Of a DNA stretch of 46,885 nucleotides, positions 33,290 through 42,328 are shown piece by piece; the stretch's first letter is position 1, and the number at the start of each line of letters is the position of its first letter. The stretch covers positions 1 to 46,885 of the forward strand of contig NZ_HG326230.1 of the NCBI RefSeq assembly GCF_000312505.2, written 5' to 3'. The notes beneath the pieces are model-generated. The model saw only the letters and a list, made by a program, of their open reading frames with translations. It searched no databases and was not told the DNA's origin. The translations under genes and the position numbers were made by a program. Origin of the DNA: Fenollaria massiliensis. GTDB lineage: Bacteria > Bacillota > Clostridia > Tissierellales > Peptoniphilaceae.

Positions 33290-34171
33290 ATGAAAAAATT
33301 TATTTTAACACTAATTATTCTATCTATGCTTATGGCTTTAGTATCTTGTAAGCCAAAGGAAAAGGAAGAGCTTAAACTAGGCTTTGTGCCTTTAGTTGAC
33401 CAAGATAAACTAGAAGATTTAACAGAACCACTAACAAATATACTTACAGACAAGCTTGGAACAAAGGTTTCTATGTTTACTTCAACAAACTATGTTGGCG
33501 TAGTTGAAGCACTTGGCTCAGGAAAGGTTGATTTTGCAATCATCCCACCATTTGCCTATGTACTTGCAAATAAGAATGGCGGAGCACAAGTACTTTTATC
33601 AGCACTTAACAAGGACGGCAAAAATTATTATAGAAGTGAATTATTAGTTAGAAAAGATTCTGGCATCAAAGAAGCTTATGAAAAAGACGGCTACGAAGCA
33701 CTTAAGGGTAAAAAGATTGCCTTCGTTGACCCAGAGAGCGCATCAGGCTACATCTACCCAGGCGCTATGCTTGTTAAGGGCGGACTTGATCTTGAAAAAG
33801 ATATTGAATATATGTTTGCTGGTGGACATGACAAGGCGGTTCAAATGCTTTTAAATGGCGATGTTGACGTATGTGCAACATATGAAGGCGCTGAAAAGAA
33901 GCTTATGAAGGACTTTGATGGACTTGAAGGACTAGAAGTGCTTGAATATACTGACAAGATCCCATACGTATGCGTAGCAGCAAGCAAGGACCTTTCAGAT
34001 GATATGAAGAAAAAGATAAAAGAAGTATTTCAAAATGATTTATCAAGCGGCGAAGGCAAAGAAGCCTGCGAAAAAATATTTAATTTAACAGGTTTTGTCG
34101 AAGCAACAAACGATGATTTTCAAAATGTTATCGATACAGCTAAGATTATGAACGTTGATTTAAGTAAATGA
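33290..34171 (+). CDS. phnD: phosphate/phosphite/phosphonate ABC transporter substrate-binding lipoprotein
   Basis: 293 residues. The lipobox is LVSC (Cys20), then a PhnD-like fold: LGFVPLVDQDKLEDLTEPLTNIL, GKVDFAIIPPFAYVLA and KIAFVDPESASGYIYPGAML, the oxyanion-binding strand. VDVCATYEGA is also typical. No C-P lyase or phosphite dehydrogenase is present, so phosphate, phosphite and 2-aminoethylphosphonate are all open. Its end overlaps phnC by four bases. Confidence 0.9.
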   Translation: MKKFILTLIILSMLMALVSCKPKEKEELKLGFVPLVDQDKLEDLTEPLTNILTDKLGTKVSMFTSTNYVGVVEALGSGKVDFAIIPPFAYVLANKNGGAQVLLSALNKDGKNYYRSELLVRKDSGIKEAYEKDGYEALKGKKIAFVDPESASGYIYPGAMLVKGGLDLEKDIEYMFAGGHDKAVQMLLNGDVDVCATYEGAEKKLMKDFDGLEGLEVLEYTDKIPYVCVAASKDLSDDMKKKIKEVFQNDLSSGEGKEACEKIFNLTGFVEATNDDFQNVIDTAKIMNVDLSK

Positions 34172-34902
34172 TATTAGAATTAAAAGATATATCAGTACAA
34201 TACGAAAAAAATATAGATGCGATCAAGGACGTCTCCTTTAATGTAGAGGGAGGCGACTTTGTTGCGCTTATAGGCCCATCAGGTGCAGGCAAATCAACTC
34301 TTTTAAAAGCAATTAACGCGCTTAATCCTCTTAGCAAGGGAAGCGTTATATATAAGGGCGAAGACGTTCATAGCCTTCGCGCAAAAGATTTAAGAAGTCT
34401 TAGAAGAAATATTGCCTTCATTTTTCAAGATACAAGCATTATTGAAAATATTTCAGTTCTTGATAATGTTTTATTAGCGCGTCTCGGCGAGAAGAATTTT
34501 TTTGAGGCAATGTTATCAAAATTCACAAACGACGAGTATATGGATGCGCTCAAAGCCATTGAGATGGTTGGGCTTAAAGAGAAAACTTATGCACTTGCAA
34601 AAGATTTATCTGGTGGACAAAAGCAAAGAGTTGCCATAGCTCGCTCACTTTTTCAAAAGTCAGACCTTATCTTAGCAGACGAGCCTATATCTTCCCTTGA
34701 TATAGAAACAAAGAGGTCAATCATGGATATTTTTAAAATGCTTAATACTGATTACAAAAAGACAATTATCATAAGTATGCATGACCTTGATTTATCGCTT
34801 GAATATGCAAAGAGAGTAATTGCAATCAAGGACCACAGAGTGTATTTTGACAGGAGTACAAATGAACTAAATTATGACTCAGTTAAAGACTTATTTATCT
34901 AA
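34168..34902 (+). CDS. phnC: phosphonate-type ABC transporter ATP-binding protein
   Basis: 244 residues: Walker A GPSGAGKST, Q-loop FQDTSII, signature LSGGQKQR and Walker B LILADEP, then SSLD and an H-loop SMHDLDL. The SLRRNIAFIFQ stretch matches PhnC. It overlaps both neighbours, so D, C and E are translated in step. Confidence 0.92.
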   Translation: MILELKDISVQYEKNIDAIKDVSFNVEGGDFVALIGPSGAGKSTLLKAINALNPLSKGSVIYKGEDVHSLRAKDLRSLRRNIAFIFQDTSIIENISVLDNVLLARLGEKNFFEAMLSKFTNDEYMDALKAIEMVGLKEKTYALAKDLSGGQKQRVAIARSLFQKSDLILADEPISSLDIETKRSIMDIFKMLNTDYKKTIIISMHDLDLSLEYAKRVIAIKDHRVYFDRSTNELNYDSVKDLFI

Positions 34903-36415
34903 AAAGAGAAAAAAGAATATTTTATTAGTAATGGCTTTTTTAGTCATGCTAGTGGCATCAGGCTTAGGATCACAAGTTTCCTTAAGCTCTTTTTTGCGTG
35001 GACTGCCAGATATGCTTGACCTAGTCAGAAGGATGTTTACACTTGATTTTTCATATATAGTATCGGTTATGGATTTACTATTCGAAACATTTCTTATGGC
35101 CTTTGTATCATCGGCCTTTGGGGTATTCTTGGCCTCTCTCATAACATTTTTCCTTCCTTACAACACAAGCCCTTCGCAAATAGTTTCAAAGGTACTAAGC
35201 GCAGTATTTTCAGTTTTTAGAACGCTACCATCACTTATATGGGCAGCTTTACTTGTGAGCTTTTTCTCGGCTGGACGCTTCTCAGGTCTTTTAGCCTTGA
35301 GCATAATTTCATTTTTCATGTCAACAAAACTTATAAAAGAATATATAGAGGCCATGGACAAGGATGATTTTGATTTTTACAAGTCACTTGGCATTGGCAA
35401 AGGCAAAATTTATTATAAGATAATACTTACTAAGATGAGAAAATTTATTGTATCGACATTTTTACTTTGCCTAGAGAGCAATATCAGAAGCGCGTCAATA
35501 CTTGGACTTGTTGGCGCAGGCGGCATAGGACAAAGACTTTGGCTTGAGTTAAATCACATGAACTACGATAGAGTCTCGTCAATCATATTTATGCTACTTA
35601 TATTAATTTTCCTTATAGACTTAGTGAGTCAAAAGATAAGAGAGATAGATATAAAAAGTCCGATAAATGTTAATAATTTAGCTTTATACAAAAAAAGCAA
35701 TATACTTAGGGAGATATTATTCATAATTTTTTTGATAGCACTTTTCCTTATAATTAAATTTTCAATCAATATTACCTATGAACGCTTTACACTTGGTCTT
35801 AAGCAAGGCGGCGTTATAATTAGAAAGATAATAAGCCCAGATTTTGCTTATTTATCAAGGGCAGTGCCAGCAGCTTTTGAATCAGCTGCCATCGCCATAT
35901 TTGCTTCACTTATGGGAGCCATCGTATCATTTATATTTACACCATTTACTGCGGTGAACATCGCTCCATCAAAAAAAGTTTCAGTTTTATTTAAAGTACT
36001 CATCAATGTAATCAGGACCTTCCCAGCCATCATCTCAGCTATAATTTTCTTCAGAGGCTTAGGACCGGGCCCCTTTGCAGGCGCACTCGCACTAAGCGTT
36101 TATACATCGGGTATGCTTAGTAAACTTTATTTTGAATACATCGAAGACATTCCAGCTGAAACAATCATGTCCATGAAGGCACTAGGCTTAAGTCCATTCA
36201 CCATGTATGCGAAAATTATTTATCCAAAGACATATAGAAGTTTTTTAGGTTTTGTGCTATATAGACTCGAATCAAACGTTAGAAACTCGTCGATACTCGG
36301 ACTTATCGGGGCAGGCGGTATCGGTACACTTCTTTCTATGAACATAGCGTGGCGCAATTGGAACAGAGTTGGCTCACTTTTATTAGTCAGCTCAATCATG
36401 ATTATATTTTTTTGA
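34874..36415 (+). CDS. phnE: fused double PhnE-type permease, probably truncated by a T-tract frameshift
   Basis: 513 residues containing two PhnE permease domains in tandem (about 1-260 and 275-513). Each has an EAA-type loop and the same closing motif: RSASILGLVGAGGIGQ in the first and RNSSILGLIGAGGIGT in the second. The first domain ends DLVSQKIREID. The second stops early at SIMIIFF. Removing one T from the seven-T tract at 36407-36413 restores FDYLSSTIRKKLL and a stop at 36450-36452, the expected PhnE ending. The lost 12 residues may or may not matter for function. Confidence 0.85.
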   Translation: MTQLKTYLSKKRKKNILLVMAFLVMLVASGLGSQVSLSSFLRGLPDMLDLVRRMFTLDFSYIVSVMDLLFETFLMAFVSSAFGVFLASLITFFLPYNTSPSQIVSKVLSAVFSVFRTLPSLIWAALLVSFFSAGRFSGLLALSIISFFMSTKLIKEYIEAMDKDDFDFYKSLGIGKGKIYYKIILTKMRKFIVSTFLLCLESNIRSASILGLVGAGGIGQRLWLELNHMNYDRVSSIIFMLLILIFLIDLVSQKIREIDIKSPINVNNLALYKKSNILREILFIIFLIALFLIIKFSINITYERFTLGLKQGGVIIRKIISPDFAYLSRAVPAAFESAAIAIFASLMGAIVSFIFTPFTAVNIAPSKKVSVLFKVLINVIRTFPAIISAIIFFRGLGPGPFAGALALSVYTSGMLSKLYFEYIEDIPAETIMSMKALGLSPFTMYAKIIYPKTYRSFLGFVLYRLESNVRNSSILGLIGAGGIGTLLSMNIAWRNWNRVGSLLLVSSIMIIFF

Positions 36416-36455
36416 TTATTTATCATCAACAATTAGAAAAAAATTATTATAATTA

Positions 36456-36480
36456 AGTGGGCAGACGCTCACTTTTTTTA
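36456..36480 (+). terminator. rho-independent terminator
   Basis: Stem AGTGGGC/GCTCACT (one G-U) and T7, ending the glmS-phnE gene set. Confidence 0.85.
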
Positions 36481-36535
36481 TTTTATATAAATTCAATGAT
36501 ATAAAAATATTTTTATAGGTTTATTAAAAAAGGTA

Positions 36536-36564
36536 TTGACTTTAAATTATTTAAATAGTATAAT
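36536..36564 (+). promoter_or_regulatory. promoter of the iron operon
   Basis: TTGACT and TATAAT with a 17-bp spacer. The last T of the -10 box is the first base of the first operator. Confidence 0.88.
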
Positions 36565-36597
36565 TAGCTATAGCTAATAAAAGTTAGTTAAAGCTAA
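36564..36597. promoter_or_regulatory. tandem palindromic operators, probably for an iron-dependent DtxR-type repressor
   Basis: TTAGCTATAGCTAA (36564-36577) is a perfect 14-base palindrome. TTAGTTAAAGCTAA (36584-36597) is an imperfect copy starting exactly 20 bases later, so both lie on one face of the helix. The TTAG...CTAA halves resemble DtxR/IdeR boxes (TTAGGTTAG...CTAA). Position over the -10 and start site implies repression. Confidence 0.65.
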
Positions 36598-36666
36598 TGA
36601 TATATTGGCTGAGAAGTTTTATTTAATGGCGATTGTATTTGCCAAATATTTTCGAAAGGAGGAACT

Positions 36667-37935
36667 ATGAAAAAACTAAGCATTTTATTGGTGACAGCAT
36701 TAGTTTTTTTGATGTCAATTACTAATGTTTTTGCAGGTAATGCAGATAAAATATACAAAGACTGGGAAGACGTAAGTAAGGACATGGAAGTCGTTTTAAG
36801 GGATGCCCTTAAAATTTATGAAGCAGGCGGTCCAGATGCCGGCAAGGATGGCTATGACAAAATTAACGAAGCTTATTTTAGATATTATGAAAAATTAGGC
36901 TTTGAAAAAATTGTTATGACAACAATTTCTGGTAAGCGTGGATCAACTGTTGAGAACCAATTTTATTTGGCAAGAAAATCTATGCGTCAAAATGAAGATA
37001 TCGATGTTGTTAAAGATGAAGTTGAAGTACTAATTAGATATCTACACGAAGATGCAAAGACACTTGACGGTATGAGAGGTAAAACAGGTTCTGGCTGGGG
37101 CGTTTTCTTTAGCGTACTAGGACTAACTTTAAGAGAAGGTCTTGAAGCAATCCTAATTGTTGCAGCACTTATTGCTTATCTTGTAAAGACAAACAATTTA
37201 AAATACGTAAAAGGCGTCTATGTCGGCGCAATTTTAGGTATTGTTGCTTCAATAATTCTTGCGATTATTTTCAATATAATTTCTGCAAAATTTGGCGAAG
37301 ACAGCAGTGGTGTTAGCCAAGAGATTTTTGAAGGATGCGGAATGTTTTTGGCTGTTATTGTTTTATTCTATGTATCAAACTGGATGCTATCAAAATCTGA
37401 AGTTGAAGTTTGGAATCATTACATCCAATCAAAGGTCGAAAGTTCAATTACAAAAGGAAGTGCTATGGCTTTAGTATTCAGCTCGTTCTTAGCAGTTGCC
37501 CGTGAAGGCGCGGAATTGATTATTTTCTTCCAAGGTATGAGAGAAAATATTTCAAACAATCCAGCATACATGTGGGGCGGCTTAGCATGCGCAATCGTAG
37601 TACTTGCAATTGTATATGTATTAATTACAAAGATGAGCGTAAAGCTTCCATTAAAGCCATTCTTCACAGTTACATCAATCTTGATGTTTGTACTTTGTAT
37701 CTCATTTATTGGAAAAGGAGTCGCCGAACTTCAAGAAGCTGATCTTATCGGAAGGACAATAATTCCATGGATGAATGGATTTGCAATTGACATCTTAGGA
37801 ATTTATGATAGGGTAGAAACTCTATTGCCACAAGTTATTTTATTAGTAATAACTATTGTAACAGTTATCGTTCAAATTAAACGTAACAAAATTAAAAGAG
37901 CAGAGCTCGAAAGAGATTATGCAAATAAGAACTAA
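36667..37935 (+). CDS. FTR1-family iron permease
   Basis: 422 residues. Signal peptide to about residue 23, then a helical extracytosolic domain (24-145) and seven helices of the FTR1/EfeU permease. Both iron-binding REGxE motifs are present: REGLE (156-160) and REGAE (279-283). Imports iron after oxidation or via P19-type donors. The ribosome site AAAGGAGG is strong. First gene of a ten-gene operon and immediately followed by the P19 lipoprotein gene, as in the Campylobacter ftr1-p19 locus. Confidence 0.93.
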   Translation: MKKLSILLVTALVFLMSITNVFAGNADKIYKDWEDVSKDMEVVLRDALKIYEAGGPDAGKDGYDKINEAYFRYYEKLGFEKIVMTTISGKRGSTVENQFYLARKSMRQNEDIDVVKDEVEVLIRYLHEDAKTLDGMRGKTGSGWGVFFSVLGLTLREGLEAILIVAALIAYLVKTNNLKYVKGVYVGAILGIVASIILAIIFNIISAKFGEDSSGVSQEIFEGCGMFLAVIVLFYVSNWMLSKSEVEVWNHYIQSKVESSITKGSAMALVFSSFLAVAREGAELIIFFQGMRENISNNPAYMWGGLACAIVVLAIVYVLITKMSVKLPLKPFFTVTSILMFVLCISFIGKGVAELQEADLIGRTIIPWMNGFAIDILGIYDRVETLLPQVILLVITIVTVIVQIKRNKIKRAELERDYANKN

Positions 37936-37948
37936 TAGGAGGTTTATT

Positions 37949-38617
37949 ATGAGTTCAAAAGTAAAAAAATTATTAGCATTAGCGCTTGCAATTATGACAG
38001 TTGCAGCATACGGATGCAATCAAGCACCAAAACCAGCTGATGACAATACAGCTAAGGTTGAAGACAAAAAAGATGAAGACACAAAAACTGAAGACACAAA
38101 AGATGAAGACAAAAAAGACGTTGCAGCTCCTGGTGAAGACGCAGGATTCGACGAATTCCCAATTGGCGACGAACAAGAATCAGGCCCTCTAGCAGTATCT
38201 GGTGTTTATTTCCAACCAGTAGACATGGAACCAGCAGGTAATTCATTATCAAAAGAAGAAGCTGACTGCCATATCGAAGCTGACATTTCAGCAACAGAAG
38301 AAGGTACAACTCTTGGTTACGGCGCAGGCGACTTTGTTCCTTGGTTAAATGTTAAAGCATATATCCAAAAGAAAGGCTCAGACAAGGTTCAAGAAATCGC
38401 TTTCATGCCAATGAACGCATCAGACGGTCCACACTATGGTGCAAATATAAAATTTGAAGAAGGTCTTGGCACATACGATGTTAAGTTTGAAATTTCTGCT
38501 CCAGGAAACGACTATCTATTACACGTTGACAAAGAAACAGGTGTAACAGGAAGATTCTGGACAGAGCCAATCGTTATTGAATGGCCAGAATTTGAATGGA
38601 CAGGTCCAAAGTGGTAG
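37949..38617 (+). CDS. P19/Tp34-type iron transport lipoprotein
   Basis: 222 residues. The lipobox is AYGC (Cys23). A low-complexity acidic linker of alternating Lys/Asp/Glu/Thr lies at about 30-70. The Fe-transport domain has VDMEPAG, CHIEADI, GYGAGDFVPWL, FMPMNASDGPHYGAN. These Met, His and Glu residues form the metal site in P19 and Tp34. Proposed to present iron to FTR1. The ATG at 37949 follows AGGAGG; an in-frame ATG 30 bases upstream lies inside the FTR1 gene and lacks a site. Confidence 0.92.
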   Translation: MSSKVKKLLALALAIMTVAAYGCNQAPKPADDNTAKVEDKKDEDTKTEDTKDEDKKDVAAPGEDAGFDEFPIGDEQESGPLAVSGVYFQPVDMEPAGNSLSKEEADCHIEADISATEEGTTLGYGAGDFVPWLNVKAYIQKKGSDKVQEIAFMPMNASDGPHYGANIKFEEGLGTYDVKFEISAPGNDYLLHVDKETGVTGRFWTEPIVIEWPEFEWTGPKW

Positions 38618-38669
38618 AAAATAGTGGAAATGGCTTTTAGCCATTTCCTCCTTGTACATAGGAGGAATT

Positions 38670-39911
38670 ATGTTAAAGATATTTATTAAAGTAATGGAAG
38701 CTGGCGTAGGATTCTCATTTATAATGGGTCTGGCGCTTGGATATCTAAGTACAGAAAACTTCAAAAGCAAATATAAAATTATTTTTGGTACAGTCTTTGT
38801 AGGCACTCTTGCGGCAATTATCTCTTCAATCATTAGAGAAATTCCGAATTTTGTCAACAGAAGCGCTTTGTCATTTTGGTCAATGGTACCAATAGTAATT
38901 GCTTTTATTGGAATTATCATTTTTTATTTTTTAAAAGAAAAATCCAGTATATATAAAAATTTTTTTGTTAGTTTTTTGTCCCTTTATATCATAGCGTCAT
39001 TTTTCTATTATATGCCGGCTCTTTTTGTTCAGCTAAACAATTTTGTTTATTATGGGGAATCTGCTGTATCTACCATGGTTCTATATAGAATTATTGGTTA
39101 TGTATTTGCAGTTGTTCTGATGATTTTATCGAGTATTGCAATTTTCAAAATCGTTAGACGAGTTGACAAAATTTATAGGGATAAAATTTTAATGATCTCA
39201 TTATCAATTTGGGGAATAAATCAAATATTTATTGTTCTTCAAAGACTATACGCAGTTGACCTTATACCGAGAAGTGCAAGTGTATTTAACACAATTGCTT
39301 GGGTAATAAACCATGCACATTACATCGGATTTAGTCTAATGATTTTCTTAATAATCCTGCCAATAATCTTATATTTAAATAATATGAAGGTTAAGGAAAC
39401 TTTTAAAAATCCTGCAGAATTAAGAAAAAAGAAATATCGTATGAGATGCAATAGAAATTTAGCAAAATTTTTATTAATTTTAATCGTTATTAATGTTTTT
39501 AGTTTAACTTATTTAAGGGCTTATTCTGGACGCGAAATTCAGCTTTCAGAACCTGAAGAGTATGAAATTGACAACGATATGATTGTTATCCCACTGTCAG
39601 AACTTGAAGATATGAAACTCCACCGTTATCAATACACGGCATCTGATGGAGTTCACATGAGATTTTTCTTAATTAAAAAATCTCAGGGTTCATATGGAGT
39701 TGTGCTTGATGCTTGTGAAATTTGCGGGCCATCAGGTTATTATGAGCGTGGCAACGATGTAATTTGCAAATTATGTGATGTTATTATGAATCGTGGTACA
39801 ATTGGTTTTAAGGGCGGATGTAATCCAATCCCTATACCATACATTGTTCACGATGAAAAAATAAAAATCAACACGCAAGATCTTGATGCCAACAGCTTTG
39901 TATTTAAGTAG
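38670..39911 (+). CDS. DUF2318 multi-pass membrane protein with Cys-rich extracytosolic domain
   Basis: 413 residues. About eight helices, with the last near residues 260-285, then a soluble C-terminal DUF2318 domain with DACEICGPSGYY, VICKLC and FKGGCNP. That gives two CxxC pairs (near 349/352 and 366/369) plus a fifth Cys near 384, suited to an Fe-S or haem-free redox centre. It corresponds by place and type to the integral membrane protein after p19 in Campylobacter. The ATG at 38670 has TAGGAGG. An ATG 18 bases before it lies over that site. Confidence 0.88.
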   Translation: MLKIFIKVMEAGVGFSFIMGLALGYLSTENFKSKYKIIFGTVFVGTLAAIISSIIREIPNFVNRSALSFWSMVPIVIAFIGIIIFYFLKEKSSIYKNFFVSFLSLYIIASFFYYMPALFVQLNNFVYYGESAVSTMVLYRIIGYVFAVVLMILSSIAIFKIVRRVDKIYRDKILMISLSIWGINQIFIVLQRLYAVDLIPRSASVFNTIAWVINHAHYIGFSLMIFLIILPIILYLNNMKVKETFKNPAELRKKKYRMRCNRNLAKFLLILIVINVFSLTYLRAYSGREIQLSEPEEYEIDNDMIVIPLSELEDMKLHRYQYTASDGVHMRFFLIKKSQGSYGVVLDACEICGPSGYYERGNDVICKLCDVIMNRGTIGFKGGCNPIPIPYIVHDEKIKINTQDLDANSFVFK

Positions 39912-39918
39912 GTGACAT

Positions 39919-41193
39919 ATGTTTTTTAGAATGATTAAAGGTGCAATCTTTAGGCAAAAGAAAAAAATGGTCTTGATTGCATTTGTAGTAATGCTTGGCA
40001 CTTGTCTTTCAACCGGCATGCTTAACACAATGCTTGGCATTGGTGACAAGGTCAACAGAGAATTAAAAGCTTATGGGGCGAATATAAATGTTGTCCCAAA
40101 AGAATCTTCCATGCTTGATGATATTTATGGAATTGGCGAGGATAGTCAAAAAAATTATTTGAAAGAAGATGAACTTGGCATGATAAAAACCATATTCTGG
40201 TCTTTCAATATCGTTGATTACACACCATATTTAAATATCAATGCGAAAGTTGATGGAGAATCTACAAGAGTTGTAGGAACATGGTTTTATTATCACATGG
40301 ATCTTCCAACTGGCGAGTCCATTGATACAGGTATGAGAAAATTAAAAACTTGGTGGAATATCGATGGCGAGTGGATTGAAGACAAAGATACAGACAAAGT
40401 CATGGTTGGCACTGTCTTTGCTCTTAGAAACAATTATAAGCTTGGCGATAAAATTAAAATCGAAGGTTCTTCTAAAACAAAAGAATTTACAATCGCGGGT
40501 ATTTTTGATTCAGGTAGTGATGAAGACTCACACATTTATCTACCATTAAAAATTGCTCAAGAATTGGATGGGGTATCAAATGTAGTTTCTCGCGTAGAAG
40601 TTTCTGCATTAACAACTCCTGATAACGATTTGGCAAGAAAAGCCGCAAGAAATCCAAAGTCTCTTACAATTAAGGAATGGGAGGTTTGGTACTGTACAGC
40701 TTATGTAAGTGCAATTTGTTATCAAATTCAAGAAGTTATGACCGATTCAATCGCAAAGCCTATTAGGCAGGTAGCAGAAAGCGAAGGCGATATTTTAAAC
40801 AAGACAACTCTGCTAATGGTTTTAATTACCGCACTAAGCTTAATTGGCGCCGCACTTGCAATTTCAAATCTAGTAACAGCATCTGTCATGGAAAGGCGCG
40901 CTGAAATTGGATTGCAAAAAGCAATTGGCGCAAATAACACGAGAATTATTTCGAGAATTTTAGTTGAAAATATTAGCACAGGTATTATGGGTGGAACCGT
41001 TGGATATTTCATTGGACTTGGTCTTACTCAAATCATTGGTATAACAGTTTTTGGTTCTGGAATACCGCCTACACCGATGGTAATACCTATTGTAATTATT
41101 TTAATTTTACTGGTAATTGTTTTAGGCTTCATACCAGCCATTAGATATTTGCTAAAACTTAATCCAACGGAGGTGCTTCATGGAAAAGGCTAA
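39919..41193 (+). CDS. FtsX/MacB-type ABC permease, first
   Basis: 424 residues. One N-terminal helix (about 14-35), a large periplasm-type MacB_PCD domain (36-285) and three C-terminal helices with the FtsX motif MERRAEIGLQKAIGAN. Ends LNPTEVLHGKG, a common FtsX-type ending. It overlaps the next permease by 14 bases, implying a heterodimer. In such systems the ATPase drives mechanical work on an extracytosolic partner rather than transport through a pore. Confidence 0.9.
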   Translation: MFFRMIKGAIFRQKKKMVLIAFVVMLGTCLSTGMLNTMLGIGDKVNRELKAYGANINVVPKESSMLDDIYGIGEDSQKNYLKEDELGMIKTIFWSFNIVDYTPYLNINAKVDGESTRVVGTWFYYHMDLPTGESIDTGMRKLKTWWNIDGEWIEDKDTDKVMVGTVFALRNNYKLGDKIKIEGSSKTKEFTIAGIFDSGSDEDSHIYLPLKIAQELDGVSNVVSRVEVSALTTPDNDLARKAARNPKSLTIKEWEVWYCTAYVSAICYQIQEVMTDSIAKPIRQVAESEGDILNKTTLLMVLITALSLIGAALAISNLVTASVMERRAEIGLQKAIGANNTRIISRILVENISTGIMGGTVGYFIGLGLTQIIGITVFGSGIPPTPMVIPIVIILILLVIVLGFIPAIRYLLKLNPTEVLHGKG

Positions 41194-42328
41194 AAGAAAA
41201 AATGTACAATTCTTTTGGAAGATGGTTGAGTCATCGATAGCAAGAAGAAAGGCTCGTATGCTAACTGCACTTCTAGCAATTGCAATGGGCGCAACGATTT
41301 TATCAGGTCTTGTTACAATCTATTACGATATTCCAAGACAATTGGGAAAAGAATTTAGAAGTTATGGAGCAAATATGATTGTTATTCCAAAATCGCAAGA
41401 CGATAAGATTGGAGATAATCATATTGATGAAATAAAAAAGCTTGCAGGCGACAAACTTGTGGGAATTGCTCCTTATATTTATCAAAACGCAAAAATCAAT
41501 GAGCAACCTTTTGTAATTGCAGCTACAAATTTTGATGGTTTAAAGAAGAACAGTCCGTTCTGGCTAGTCGATGGTGATTGGCCGAGCGAAAAAAGGACAG
41601 TTATGCTTGGTCACGAAATTTCAAAAAAACTTGGCCTAAAAATCGGCGACCCTTTTGTACTGAGCACTCCAAAAGAAAATTCACAAGAAATGAGAGACAG
41701 TGATTTTAAAGTTGCTTCAATTGTAACGACTGGCGGAAAAGAAGAAGATTTAATATTTATGTCTATTGAAGATATTAGATCTATTATGGGCGATTTAAAT
41801 ATCAATATCATCGAATGTTCAATTGATGCAAACAGTGAAGAGCTTCAAGCAATTGCAAATAAAATAAATGAAATCGATGCTACTGTTAGTGCCAGACTTG
41901 TTAAAAGAGTTACAGAATCACAAGGCGTGGTACTTGAAAAGCTTCAAGCCCTTGTATGGATTGTTACAATTATTGTTTTATTTATCATGATGATATGCGT
42001 TAGTACAACAATGATGGCTGTTGTAACTGAAAGAAGAAAAGAAATTGGTCTTAAAAAAGCCTTGGGCGCACACAATAAATCAATAATTTATGATTTCTTA
42101 GGCGAAGGATTTTTACTTGGACTAATGGGCGGAGCCCTTGGTTCTTTACTTGGATATTTATTTGCAAGTGAAGTATCAAGACGAGTTTTTGCAAGAGGCG
42201 TAAATTTTTTATGGGCTCTAGTTCCAATTACAATCATTGTATCAATAGCAATTACAATTGTGGCTTGTATTATACCAGTTAAAACTGCAACTGCAGTTGA
42301 TCCAGCACTTGTATTGAGGGGGGAATAA
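41180..42328 (+). CDS. FtsX/MacB-type ABC permease, second
   Basis: 382 residues with the same architecture as its upstream partner: helix at about 23-43, MacB_PCD domain, then three helices with TERRKEIGLKKALGAHNKS and end VDPALVLRGE. It is overlapped by one base (TAATG) with the ATPase gene, so permease-permease-ATPase are translated together. Confidence 0.9.
   Translation: MEKAKRKNVQFFWKMVESSIARRKARMLTALLAIAMGATILSGLVTIYYDIPRQLGKEFRSYGANMIVIPKSQDDKIGDNHIDEIKKLAGDKLVGIAPYIYQNAKINEQPFVIAATNFDGLKKNSPFWLVDGDWPSEKRTVMLGHEISKKLGLKIGDPFVLSTPKENSQEMRDSDFKVASIVTTGGKEEDLIFMSIEDIRSIMGDLNINIIECSIDANSEELQAIANKINEIDATVSARLVKRVTESQGVVLEKLQALVWIVTIIVLFIMMICVSTTMMAVVTERRKEIGLKKALGAHNKSIIYDFLGEGFLLGLMGGALGSLLGYLFASEVSRRVFARGVNFLWALVPITIIVSIAITIVACIIPVKTATAVDPALVLRGE

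Noticed and set aside
37979-38309. Overlapping ORFs in both directions across the P19 linker
   Set aside because: Products of the low-complexity Lys/Asp/Glu linker read in other frames.
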